DNA of 64,000 bases from Streptomyces dioscori (GTDB taxonomy: Bacteria; Actinomycetota; Actinomycetes; Streptomycetales; Streptomycetaceae), in the NCBI RefSeq assembly GCF_003024195.1, contig NZ_KZ679060.1:34679-98678 (forward strand), written 5' to 3'. A model generated the notes under the pieces. That model searched no databases. It had not been told where the DNA came from and was given only the letters and a program-made list of their open reading frames with translations. This document shows, one piece after another, positions 8,807-18,172 of this stretch. Both the position numbers and the translations under genes were made by a program. How positions within the stretch are numbered: position 1 is the stretch's first letter; each line of letters opens with the position of its first letter.

Positions 8807-10069
8807 CTACTTGCCCAGACCGGGGTACAGCGGGTGCTTTTCGGCCAGGGCGGTCACGCGGGCCTTGAGCGCCGCCGCGTCGAAGGTGGGCTTCAGGGTC
8901 TCGGCGATGACGTCCGCGACCTCGGTGAAGTCCTCGGCGGTGAAGCCGCGGGTCGCGAGCGCGGGCGTACCGATCCGCAGGCCCGAGGTGACCATCGGCG
9001 GCCGGGGGTCGTTCGGGACGGCGTTGCGGTTGACCGTGATGCCGACCTCGTGGAGGCGGTCCTCGGCCTGCTGTCCGTCCAGCTCGGACTCGCGCAGGTC
9101 GACCAGGATCAGGTGCACGTCGGTGCCGCCCGAGAGCACGTTCACGCCGGCCTCGCGGGCGTCGGCCGCCGTCAGCCGCTCGGCGAGGATGCGCGCGCCG
9201 TCGATCGTGCGCTGCTGGCGCTCCTTGAACTCCTCGGTGGCCGCGACCTTGAAGGAGACCGCCTTGGCCGCGATCACGTGCTCCAGGGGGCCGCCCTGGA
9301 AGCCGGGGAAGACGGACGAGTTCAGCTTCTTCGCGAAGGCCTTCTTGGCGAGGATGATCCCGCCGCGGGGCCCGCCGAGCGTCTTGTGGGTGGTGGAGGT
9401 GACCACGTCCGCGTACTCCACCGGGTTCGGGTGGAGGCCGGCCGCGACGAGGCCCGCGAAGTGCGCCATGTCGACCCACAGGTGGGCCTCGACCTCGTCC
9501 GCGATGCGGCGGAACTCGGCGAAGTCCAGCTGGCGGGGGTACGCCGACCAGCCCGCGATGATCACCTTGGGGCGGTGCTCCTTGGCGAGCCGCTCGACCT
9601 CGGCCATGTCGACCAGGCCGGCGTCGTCCACGTGGTACGCGACCACGTTGAACTGCTTGCCGGAGAAGTTCAGCCGCATCCCGTGGGTCAGGTGACCGCC
9701 GTGGGCGAGGTCCAGGCCGAGGATGGTGTCGCCGGGCTGGGCCAGCGCGAAGAGCGCGGCCTGGTTGGCGGAGGCGCCCGAGTGCGGCTGCACGTTGGCG
9801 TACTCGGCGCCGAACAGCTCCTTGACCCGGTCGATGGCGATCTGCTCGGCGACGTCGACGTGCTCGCAGCCGCCGTAGTAGCGGCGGCCGGGGTAGCCCT
9901 CGGCGTACTTGTTGGTGAGGACCGAGCCCTGGGCCTCCATGACCGCGACCGGGGCGAAGTTCTCCGAGGCGATCATCTCAAGGGTGGACTGCTGACGGTT
10001 CAGCTCGGCGTCGAGGGCGGCGGCGACGTCCGGGTCGAGTTCGTGCAGGGGCGTGTTCAGAAGCGACAT
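8807..10069 (-). CDS. glyA: serine hydroxymethyltransferase
   Basis: This 420-residue PLP enzyme interconverts serine plus tetrahydrofolate with glycine plus methylene-tetrahydrofolate. Recognised segments are MIASENF near the N-terminus, YAEGYPGRRYYGGCE, the dimer-interface region QPHSGASAN, and VTSTTHKTLGGPRGG with the PLP-binding lysine. Length matches the family. It lies 30 bases behind gcvH on the same strand, in a glycine/serine cluster, and could be co-transcribed with gcvT-gcvH under the glycine riboswitch. Confidence 0.97.
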   Translation of the reverse strand: MSLLNTPLHELDPDVAAALDAELNRQQSTLEMIASENFAPVAVMEAQGSVLTNKYAEGYPGRRYYGGCEHVDVAEQIAIDRVKELFGAEYANVQPHSGASANQAALFALAQPGDTILGLDLAHGGHLTHGMRLNFSGKQFNVVAYHVDDAGLVDMAEVERLAKEHRPKVIIAGWSAYPRQLDFAEFRRIADEVEAHLWVDMAHFAGLVAAGLHPNPVEYADVVTSTTHKTLGGPRGGIILAKKAFAKKLNSSVFPGFQGGPLEHVIAAKAVSFKVAATEEFKERQQRTIDGARILAERLTAADAREAGVNVLSGGTDVHLILVDLRESELDGQQAEDRLHEVGITVNRNAVPNDPRPPMVTSGLRIGTPALATRGFTAEDFTEVADVIAETLKPTFDAAALKARVTALAEKHPLYPGLGK

Positions 10070-10099
10070 CGGTCTGGGGTCCTTTGCGAGGAGCCGGAA

Positions 10100-10477
10100 T
10101 CAGGAGCCGGAGTATTCGGTGTACTCGGCGGCGGAGAGCAGGTCCTTCGGCTCGTCCGTCACCCGTACCTTGAAGAGCCAGCCACCCTCGAAGGGAGCGG
10201 TGTTCACCAGCGCGGGGTCGTCCACGACATCCTGGTTGATCTCGCTGATCTCACCGGTGACGGGTGAGTACAGGTCGCTCACCGACTTGGTCGACTCCAG
10301 CTCGCCGCAGGTCTCGCCCGCGGTCACCGCGGCACCGACCTCGGGGAGCTGGACGTACACCACGTCGCCGAGCGCGTTGGCCGCGTGCTCCGTGATGCCG
10401 ACCGTCGAGACGCCGTCATCGGCGCCCGACAGCCACTCGTGCTCCTTGCTGTAGCGCAGCTCTTGGGGGTTGCTCAT
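10100..10477 (-). CDS. gcvH: glycine cleavage system H protein
   Basis: This 125-residue lipoyl carrier shuttles the aminomethyl group of glycine between the P, T and L proteins. The lipoylated lysine is in GELESTKSVSDLYSP, and the start YSKEHEWL is characteristic. It follows gcvT on the same strand after a 127-base gap with no clear hairpin. No gcvP is present in the window; in Streptomyces it is usually encoded elsewhere. Confidence 0.96.
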   Translation of the reverse strand: MSNPQELRYSKEHEWLSGADDGVSTVGITEHAANALGDVVYVQLPEVGAAVTAGETCGELESTKSVSDLYSPVTGEISEINQDVVDDPALVNTAPFEGGWLFKVRVTDEPKDLLSAAEYTEYSGS

Positions 10478-10604
10478 GGCGTGAATTCTCCTGTACGCGG
10501 GTGAGTGCTGATGCAGGGGGAGTACGGGTGAGCTGGGCGGATGTGCCCAGGATCACGTGTGGCGCCTGCGGAGGGGCGTCACGTGCGGTGCTTGCGGACC
10601 AGTG

Positions 10605-11732
<1,128 letters not shown>

Positions 11733-11767
11733 CGGCGGGGCTCCCAAGGCATGACGGCGAGGTCGTT

Positions 11768-12005
11768 CCTCCCCATCTGTCATCGGAACCTGAGAGGTTC
11801 GCCGTGACCCGCCGCCGAAAAACGGGGATCACTGACTTGCACCTTGGGTGGGGCCCACGCCCTGACGGTCAGGGGCGGCCCGCTTTTCAGATGTGCCTCG
11901 TCCGTGCGGTATCGGGGGCCTGAGAGATTCAAGGGAGGGACTTGCTCCTTCGGCGCCCGGGCACTCGTACACCTGCGTGTACATGTTCCCGGAACTCTCC
12001 CGCGC
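11768..12005 (-). promoter_or_regulatory. tandem glycine riboswitch upstream of gcvT
   Basis: Read on the minus strand, two aptamer-like segments follow one another. The first (about 12005 to 11890) opens with GGGAGAGTTCC and contains GGCGCCGAAGGAGCAAG and the conserved GAATCTCTCAGG. The second (about 11880 to 11768) contains a GCAAG segment and CGAACCTCTCAGG at 11801-11789. These are the hallmarks of the gcvT glycine riboswitch, which in Actinobacteria turns on glycine degradation when glycine is high. The remainder of the 491-base gap (12006-12223) should hold its promoter and that of the divergent P-loop gene; I could not assign either with confidence. Confidence 0.93.
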
Positions 12006-12223
12006 GGATTCAAGCGGCCGGTATGCAGTTGGCGGGCACATCATTGCACGCCCCCGGCTCCGGCAGGGGGCCGCGCGGTGTCCGGAGCGGTGGCCAGGGC
12101 GTTCACAGTGATCTGTGACGGGGCTGTGGCAGGACAAGAACAGAAACAGGGGGACCAGCGCATTACCTTCTCTTTACACTCGACGGAGATGGGTCTGCCG
12201 ACCCCATGGGGAGGACGATCAGG

Positions 12224-12892
12224 GTGAACAGGACCACGGCGTACGCGACCAGTTCGGGCATCGCGCTGCCCAAGCAGCCACCCGCTCCGGCCAGGGAGGC
12301 GTGCGACCCGCTGGTGACCCCCGTCGTCCGCGATCTGCGGGCGCGATCGGGCCACAGTCCGCACGGCCTGCGCTTCGGCGCGGCCGATCTGGTGGTGGTC
12401 ACGGGGCTGCCGGGCAGTGGCAAATCGACCCTGATGCGCCGGGCGGTGACCGGCCGCCGCATCGACTCCCAGGACACCCGCGACCGCTGGGACGAGCGCC
12501 TGGCCCGTTTCCTGCCGTACGCGGTCTACCGCCCCCTCGTCCGCGCCGCGCACTACGCGGGCCTGCGCCGGGCCCTGCGCTCCGGGGAGGGCGTCGTCGT
12601 GCACGACTGCGGTACGCAGGCCTGGGTGCGCGACTGGCTCGCCCGGGACGCCCGCCGCCGCGGCGGCACCCTGCACCTGCTGCTCCTCGACGTCGATCCC
12701 GGCACGGCCCTCGACGGCCAGCGCGAGCGCGGCCGGGGCGTCTCCCGGTACGCGTTCGCGCGCCACCGCGGCGCGGTCGCCCGGCTGCTGCGCGCGGTGG
12801 AGAAGGGCGACCTCCCCGAGGGCTGCGGTTCCGCGGTGCTCGTCGACCGCGCCGCGGCGGACGTACTGCGCCGCATCGATTTCGGCGACTGA
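12224..12892 (+). CDS. P-loop ATP/GTP-binding protein (AAA/kinase-like)
   Basis: This 222-residue cytosolic protein has a clear Walker A motif, TGLPGSGKST, around residue 60. It is followed by RRIDSQDTRDRWDERL and a hydrophobic strand LHLLLLDVDP, consistent with a small-molecule kinase or zeta-type P-loop fold. Substrate cannot be inferred. GTG 12224 is chosen because GGGGAGGA lies nine bases upstream; an in-frame ATG at 12206 overlaps that site. It is transcribed divergently from the gcvT riboswitch and is followed 50 bases later by sseB. Confidence 0.78.
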   Translation: MNRTTAYATSSGIALPKQPPAPAREACDPLVTPVVRDLRARSGHSPHGLRFGAADLVVVTGLPGSGKSTLMRRAVTGRRIDSQDTRDRWDERLARFLPYAVYRPLVRAAHYAGLRRALRSGEGVVVHDCGTQAWVRDWLARDARRRGGTLHLLLLDVDPGTALDGQRERGRGVSRYAFARHRGAVARLLRAVEKGDLPEGCGSAVLVDRAAADVLRRIDFGD

Positions 12893-12942
12893 GGACGACT
12901 AACCTCGGCAGCCGCACACGGCGGTTGGAGCAGGCGGTAGAG

Positions 12943-13728
12943 ATGGACTTCCCGGCACAGGACATTCCGGCACACGCGCACCCTCACATGGGCTGGCCCG
13001 GCAACGAGTTGGAGGAGGTGCTCGCCGCCTCCCTGGGGCTCCCCCCGTCGCCCTCGACGGGGGCCCGGATCGTGGAGACCCTCGGGCGCAGCTTCATCTG
13101 GGTGCCGCTGCCGCAGGGGGGCGGCCCGCACAGCGGCCCGCTCGACCTGCCCACGATGGAGCTGGCCGGGCAGGCGTACGTGCCGGTCTTCACCTCGGAG
13201 CAGCAGTTCCGCCAGGTCGTCGGCGACCACATGGCGTACACGGTGGCGCCCGCCGTGGAGTTCGCGCGCGGGCTGCCGCCCCAGGCCGGCATCGTGCTGA
13301 ACCCGGACGGCACGGTCGGGATACCGCTGCCCCCGGCCGCCGTCGCCGAGCTGTGCCGGGCCGGCCGGACCGAACTGGACGGGCCCGCGAGCGGCGGCCG
13401 GGTCCGGCTCTTCCAGCCCGACTGGCAGGACGACCCGGTGGACTTCCTGGCCGCGGCCTCGGCGGAGTTCGAGGCGACCGGCCTGGTGGCGAGCGCCCGG
13501 CGTTGTCTGGCGAGCATCGAGGGCGGCGACACCGTGATGTTCGTCGGCGTGGAGGTGACCCACTGGGACGAGAACGCCCGCACCCTCCCCCTGGACGCCC
13601 TGGGCCGCGCCCTCGGCGGCGTCCCCCTGCCCCACCCGGTGAGCCTGGTCTTCCTGGACGTGGCCCAGGACCCGGTGGGCGACTGGCTGAGGGAAAAGGT
13701 CCGCCCGTTCTACACCCGGGCGTTCTGA
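12943..13728 (+). CDS. sseB: enhanced serine sensitivity protein SseB
   Basis: This 261-residue protein matches the SseB family: N-terminal domain with NELEEVLAASLG and a hydrophobic core through AYVPVFTSEQQFRQVV, then GIVLNPDGTVGIPLP, and a C-terminal SseB domain ending DWLREKVRPFYTRAF. Named from an E. coli phenotype of altered serine sensitivity; the biochemical role is unknown. Its position beside serine and glycine genes is suggestive. A second, shorter SseB-type gene follows, with the same C-terminal ending type (LRANARPFYDREA). Confidence 0.85.
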   Translation: MDFPAQDIPAHAHPHMGWPGNELEEVLAASLGLPPSPSTGARIVETLGRSFIWVPLPQGGGPHSGPLDLPTMELAGQAYVPVFTSEQQFRQVVGDHMAYTVAPAVEFARGLPPQAGIVLNPDGTVGIPLPPAAVAELCRAGRTELDGPASGGRVRLFQPDWQDDPVDFLAAASAEFEATGLVASARRCLASIEGGDTVMFVGVEVTHWDENARTLPLDALGRALGGVPLPHPVSLVFLDVAQDPVGDWLREKVRPFYTRAF

Positions 13729-13744
13729 CCCGATTCGAGGCTGC

Positions 13745-13815
13745 GCCCGTCAGGGCGCGCCTCGAAGGGGCGCGGGGCTGTTTCGATGTGCGGCTCCGCC
13801 GCGGGGCGCGGCCAG
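13745..13815. repeat. Streptomyces-type interspersed intergenic repeat
   Basis: The stretch GGGGCGCGGGGCTGTTTCG followed by TGCGGCTCCGCCGCG belongs to a repeat I recognise from many Streptomyces intergenic regions. It fills much of the 286-base gap between the two SseB genes and contains G+C-rich inverted repeats able to fold into hairpins. Function is unknown; it may help terminate sseB transcripts. Confidence 0.6.
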
Positions 13816-14014
13816 CCACACACAACCCGCACCCGACGCATCACACACGGTCCCGAGCTCAAAACACCAAACCCAGCGGAGCGCAACGGTGCTGTCGGGA
13901 TCGCCACTTAAGCTGGTTTCATGGCTCGGTCGGAGTGGTGCGATGTTCAAGTGAACGGGACACCTCATCGAACGGGACCGGTATGTCAGTGATGTCGCGA
14001 AGGGGCGGTAGAAG

Positions 14015-14806
14015 GTGAGCGCGTCGGGCACGGCCGCGGCCGGGCAGGTCGAGCACATGCTGCGCCAAGTGACGCCCGGGCGTTACGACGCCTACGAGGC
14101 GCTGCTGCGCGCCCTGGCGACCCCGCCGTCCGGTCAGGTGTGGATGCTGCTCTGGCACGGCCAGTCGGGCTCGCCCGACGCCCAGTACGGGAACATGGAG
14201 GTCGACGGTTTCGGCTACGCCCCCTGTGTGACCTCCGCCCAGGAGCTGTCGGCCAGCGGCTGGAACCGTTCGTACGAGGTGGTCGACGGGCTCGACGTGG
14301 CCCGCACCCTGTACCCCGACCACTACGGCCTCTGGCTGAACCCGCACGCGCCGGGCGGCGGCGTCGGCATCCCCTGGCTCGATCTGCGGCGGATCGCCAC
14401 CGGCCTGGAGCGGCAGCCCGCGGGCCCGCTGCGGCTGTCCGAACCGGCCATCGAGATCCCGCAGTTCTACGCCCTGCTCACGCAGAACGCGCACCGGACG
14501 GCCGCCGTCCGCTCGTTGCGCCGCGCCTGGGTGCAGCCCGCGCTCGGTGCCCCGTACCTCGCCATCGGGCTCGACGTGTACGACACCAGTCCGCCGGCCG
14601 TGGACTCGGTGCGGGCGATGATGCAGCAGTCGATCGGCGCGGTGCCGGACGGGCTGCCGGTGTCCACCGTCGCGATGTCGGACGAGTACGACCCGGTGGC
14701 TCTGTGGCTGCGCGCCAACGCCCGGCCGTTCTACGACCGGGAGGCGCACGCGGCTCCCGTCCAGGCGCCGGCGGCGGGCGGTTACGGATTCCCCGGCACG
14801 TACTGA
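14015..14806 (+). CDS. SseB C-terminal domain protein
   Basis: This 263-residue protein resembles the neighbouring SseB over its second half (LRRAWVQPALGAPYLAIGLDVYD, then DPVALWLRANARPFYDREA). Its first part (VEHMLRQVTPGRYDAYEALLRALA) is a helical segment followed by a small alpha/beta domain with VWMLLWHG. It starts with GTG at 14015. The tail is rich in Pro, Ala and Gly. The tandem pairing of the two SseB types is familiar in Streptomyces; their molecular function is unknown. Confidence 0.8.
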   Translation: MSASGTAAAGQVEHMLRQVTPGRYDAYEALLRALATPPSGQVWMLLWHGQSGSPDAQYGNMEVDGFGYAPCVTSAQELSASGWNRSYEVVDGLDVARTLYPDHYGLWLNPHAPGGGVGIPWLDLRRIATGLERQPAGPLRLSEPAIEIPQFYALLTQNAHRTAAVRSLRRAWVQPALGAPYLAIGLDVYDTSPPAVDSVRAMMQQSIGAVPDGLPVSTVAMSDEYDPVALWLRANARPFYDREAHAAPVQAPAAGGYGFPGTY

Positions 14807-15189
14807 GATGATCTGGAGGGACACGGTCCATCCAGCCGGATGGTCGTGATCCGTCAGGCGGAGTCCACCCAGTGGAGCATCCGCTCCCACACCCGTACCG
14901 CCACTGGGCGGAATGTCCTGATCTACGCGGGTAAATGGGATGCGAGGCCCCTTTCGCCCCAAGTGTCATGTGTCCGACCCCCGTTACCCGGCGTTCGGAT
15001 AACGGAACCCTCCTGACGGCATCACGGTTGCGCATCCATTCGCCTTCAGGTCTGGCTTCAGATCACCGAGGCGTTGAAGACTCCCGGTCCAGGAGGTTTA
15101 AACCTCCTGATGTGTACGACGGACTGATCACGCCGCTACAGCGGCAAGCGTGGGCCGGCTACCGCCGGTTGAGAGGGGTCCCTGCCACG
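14807..15189 (+). promoter_or_regulatory. 383-base leader region of the oligopeptide transporter operon
   Basis: No gene is seen here. A short hairpin CCATCCAGCCGGATGG lies at 14828-14843. The notable element is a perfect 20-bp palindrome at 15090-15109, 80 bases before the first permease start, suitable as an operator or RNA hairpin. Promoter boxes could not be assigned with confidence. Confidence 0.6.
15090..15109. promoter_or_regulatory. perfect 20-bp palindrome, candidate operator
   Basis: CAGGAGGTTTAAACCTCCTG is self-complementary across all 20 bases. Its A+T-rich centre TTTAAA is conspicuous in this G+C-rich gap. A dimeric repressor site is the simplest reading. The half AGGAGG also resembles a ribosome-binding sequence, but no in-frame start belonging to a known gene follows it at the right distance. 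Confidence 0.55.
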
Positions 15190-16203
15190 ATGACGGCACC
15201 ATTGCACGAGCCGACGGCCGAAGCCGCGCCGAGCGCGGCCGAAGAGGCGGCGCTCGTTGCCGGCTCCGCCGAGGCGAAGGCGGTACAAGGACGTTCCCTC
15301 GGCCGCATCGCCTGGGAGCGCCTGAAGCGCGACAAGCTGGCCCTGGCGGGCGGCATGGTCGTGCTTCTGCTGATCCTGATCGCCCTGCTCGCGCCCGTGA
15401 TCGCGAACCTGGTCGGACAGGACCCCGAGACGCACCACGAGGACCTGATCGACCCGCTCTTCTCGACCCCCAAGGGGGCCTACGGCGGCATCAGCGGGGA
15501 CCACCTCTTCGGTGTCGAACCCGTCAGCGGCCGCGACATCTTCGCCCGGATCGTCTACGGAGCCCGGATCTCCCTGCTGGTCGGCTTCCTGTCGGCCCTG
15601 GTGGCCGTGGTGCTCGGCACGATCCTCGGCGTTCTCGCCGGCTTCTTCGGCGGCTGGGTCGACGCCGCCATCAGCCGTGTGATGGACGGCCTGCTGGCCT
15701 TCCCGCAGCTGCTCTTCATCATCGCGCTGGTCTCGGTCATGCCGAACGAGATGCTGGGTCTGACCGGCACGGGTGTGCGCCTGTTCGTGATGATCCTGGT
15801 CATCGGCTTCTTCGGCTGGCCCTACGTCGGCCGTGTGGTCCGTGGCCAGACGCTCTCGCTGCGCGAACGCGAGTACGTGGAAGCCGCGCGCAGCCTCGGA
15901 GCCGGACGGTTCTACATCCTGTTCAAGGAGCTGCTGCCCAACCTGGTCGCGCCGATCATCGTCTACACGACGATGATGATCCCGACCAACATCCTCACCG
16001 AGGCGGCACTCAGCTTCCTGGGCGTCGGCGTCAAGCCGCCGACCGCCTCGTGGGGGCAGATGCTCTCCGCCGCGATCGACTACTACGAGTCGGATCCCAT
16101 GTACATGGTGATCCCCGGTGTGGCGATCTTCATCACGGTGCTCTCCTTCAACCTCTTCGGTGACGGCGTGCGTGACGCGCTCGACCCGAAGGGCTCCCGC
16201 TGA
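15190..16203 (+). CDS. oligopeptide/dipeptide ABC transporter permease (DppC/OppC type)
   Basis: The 337-residue membrane protein has an N-terminal cytosolic tail (about 1-50), a first helix (GGMVVLLLILIALLAPVIA), a periplasm-facing segment with HLFGVEPVSGRDIFARIVYG, then five further helices. The EAA loop that docks to the ATPase is EYVEAARSLGAGRFYILFKEL. It ends ALSFLGVGVKPPTASWG and DALDPKG, typical of DppC. With the other four genes it forms a complete importer. An in-frame region upstream could extend it, but ATG 15190 fits the family. Confidence 0.93.
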   Translation: MTAPLHEPTAEAAPSAAEEAALVAGSAEAKAVQGRSLGRIAWERLKRDKLALAGGMVVLLLILIALLAPVIANLVGQDPETHHEDLIDPLFSTPKGAYGGISGDHLFGVEPVSGRDIFARIVYGARISLLVGFLSALVAVVLGTILGVLAGFFGGWVDAAISRVMDGLLAFPQLLFIIALVSVMPNEMLGLTGTGVRLFVMILVIGFFGWPYVGRVVRGQTLSLREREYVEAARSLGAGRFYILFKELLPNLVAPIIVYTTMMIPTNILTEAALSFLGVGVKPPTASWGQMLSAAIDYYESDPMYMVIPGVAIFITVLSFNLFGDGVRDALDPKGSR

Positions 16204-16264
16204 ACTGCCGTACCCCCATGGGCCCGTCATCTGTCGACGGGCCGCTACATATCGGAGGATCCGA

Positions 16265-18055
16265 GTGAGTACCCAACGCACCACAGGGCGGCGCAAGCAG
16301 GCCGTGGCCGCCGCAGCCGTGGTCGCTGCACTGCTGTCCACGGCGGCGTGCGGCGGCGGCAACGACGACGACGGGGGCGGTTCGAAGACCGGCGCGGCCG
16401 GCTTCGACGCCGCGAACAACAAGGTCGCCCAGGCCTCCCTCGCCAAGAAGGGCGGCACGCTCAAGTTCGCGGGCGCCCAGGATGCCGACTCGTGGGACAC
16501 CACCCGCGGTTACTACGGCTTCATGTGGAACTTCTCGCGGTACTACAGCCGCCAGCTGGTCACCAACGCGACCGCGCCGGGCGCCGACGGTGCCAAGGTC
16601 ACGCCGGACCTCGCCACCGCGGCCGCGAAGGTCTCGGACGACGGCAAGACCTACACGTACACGCTGCGTGACGGGTCGACCTGGGAGGATGGCAAGCCCA
16701 TCACCTCCAAGGACGTCAAGTACGGCATCGAGCGCGCGTGGGCGCAGGACGTGCTCTCCGGCGGTCCGATCTACCTTCAGCAGGTCCTGGACCCGAAGAA
16801 GGAGTACAAGGGCCCGTACAAGGACAAGTCCGCGGACAAGCTCGGTCTGAAGGCCATCGAGACGCCCGACGACAAGACCATCATCTTCAAGCTGCCCGAG
16901 GCGAACTCGGACTTCGAGGAGATGCTCGCGCTGACCTCGGCGTCCCCGGTCCGCCAGGACAAGGACACCAAGTCCAAGTACGGCCTGAAGCCGTTCTCGT
17001 CCGGCCCGTACAAGTTCCAGTCGTACACGCCGAGCAAGGGCATCGTGCTCGTCCGCAACACCGAGTGGAAGGCGTCCTCGGACCCGGTCCGCAAGGCGTA
17101 CCCGGACAAGATCACGGTCGACTTCTTCACCAACGCCAATGACATGGACCAGCGTCTGATCAAGGGCGACTACGACCTGGACATCGGCCAGACCGGTCTC
17201 TCCCCGCAGGGCCGCACCACCGCCCTGAAGGAGCACAAGGACAACCTGGACAACCCGGTCTCCGGCTACATCCGCTACGCGGTCTTCCCGCAGAGCGTCA
17301 AGCCGTTCGACAACGAGCACTGCCGCAAGGCCGTGATCTACGGTGCCGACCACCAGTCGCTCCAGACCGCTCGTGGCGGCCCGGTCGCCGGTGGCGACAT
17401 CGGTACCAACATGCTGCCGCCGTCGGTCCCGGGCTCCGAGGGCCAGAAGTACGACCCGTACGAGCTGGCGACGGCGAACAAGACCGGCAACGTCGCGAAG
17501 GCCAAGGAAGAGCTCAAGGCCTGCGGCAAGCCGAACGGTTTCAAGACCACCGTCGCGGTCCGTAACAACAAGCCGGTCGAGGTTGCCACCGCCGAGTCCC
17601 TCCAGGCCTCGCTGAAGAAGGTCGGCATCACGCTGGAGATCGACCAGTTCGACGGTGCCCAGACCACCGGCATCATCGGTAGCCCCGAGAACGTGAAGAA
17701 GAAGGGCTACGGCATCATCATCATGGGCTGGGGTCCGGACTTCCCCAGCGTCCAGGGTTACGGCCTGCCCCTGTGGAGCGGCGACTACATCCTTGAGAGC
17801 GGCAACAACAACTTCGCCCTGATCAAGGACAAGACGATCGACGGACTCTTTGACAGCTACACCAAGGAGCTCGACGCCACGAAGAAGGCCGAGATCTCCA
17901 CGGAGATCAACCACAAGGTCATGGAGGGCGGTTTCTACCTGCCCTTCGTCTTCGAGAAGTTCATCAACTGGCGTTCGAACCGTCTGGCGAACGTCTACAC
18001 CACCGACGGTTACAGCGGTCAGTACGACTTCGTCAACCTCGGCCTGAAGAAGTAA
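16265..18055 (+). CDS. ABC transporter substrate-binding lipoprotein, family 5
   Basis: This 596-residue protein has a lipoprotein signal: a basic N-terminus with RRKQ, an Ala/Val-rich core, and the lipobox STAAC with the lipidated Cys at about residue 29. The mature part is a family 5 (OppA/DppA) binding protein, with FAGAQDADSWD and the segment AWAQDVLSGGPIYLQQ. It would capture oligopeptides outside the membrane. GTG 16265 follows GGAGGATCC. Codon use is strongly biased to C-ending codons, consistent with high expression. It is followed by a hairpin that may favour its own mRNA over the downstream permease. Confidence 0.94.
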   Translation: MSTQRTTGRRKQAVAAAAVVAALLSTAACGGGNDDDGGGSKTGAAGFDAANNKVAQASLAKKGGTLKFAGAQDADSWDTTRGYYGFMWNFSRYYSRQLVTNATAPGADGAKVTPDLATAAAKVSDDGKTYTYTLRDGSTWEDGKPITSKDVKYGIERAWAQDVLSGGPIYLQQVLDPKKEYKGPYKDKSADKLGLKAIETPDDKTIIFKLPEANSDFEEMLALTSASPVRQDKDTKSKYGLKPFSSGPYKFQSYTPSKGIVLVRNTEWKASSDPVRKAYPDKITVDFFTNANDMDQRLIKGDYDLDIGQTGLSPQGRTTALKEHKDNLDNPVSGYIRYAVFPQSVKPFDNEHCRKAVIYGADHQSLQTARGGPVAGGDIGTNMLPPSVPGSEGQKYDPYELATANKTGNVAKAKEELKACGKPNGFKTTVAVRNNKPVEVATAESLQASLKKVGITLEIDQFDGAQTTGIIGSPENVKKKGYGIIIMGWGPDFPSVQGYGLPLWSGDYILESGNNNFALIKDKTIDGLFDSYTKELDATKKAEISTEINHKVMEGGFYLPFVFEKFINWRSNRLANVYTTDGYSGQYDFVNLGLKK

Positions 18056-18115
18056 CACCGACCGGCGCACCCGCCATACGGCACGAAAGGCAGGTGAAGG
18101 CCGGCGCGGCGTGAC

Positions 18116-18150
18116 CCGCGGGCCACCGGAAGACCTCCGGTGGCCCGCGG
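18116..18150 (+). terminator. 15-bp hairpin between binding protein and second permease
   Basis: Arms CCGCGGGCCACCGGA (18116-18130) and its exact complement (18136-18150) enclose the loop AGACC. It lies 60 bases past the binding-protein stop and 22 bases before the next start. Such intercistronic stems commonly stabilise or attenuate transcripts so that the binding protein outnumbers the permease. Confidence 0.7.
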
Positions 18151-18172
18151 CACCGCCGCCGGGCCGAGAGCA

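Noticed and set aside
12115..13728. Long frame joining the P-loop region to sseB
   Set aside because: The P-loop protein has strong motifs in a different frame up to 12892; the true sseB start is near 12943.
16148..18070. Minus-strand frame of 640 codons opposite the binding-protein gene
   Set aside because: Complement of a well-supported lipoprotein gene; no recognisable domain.
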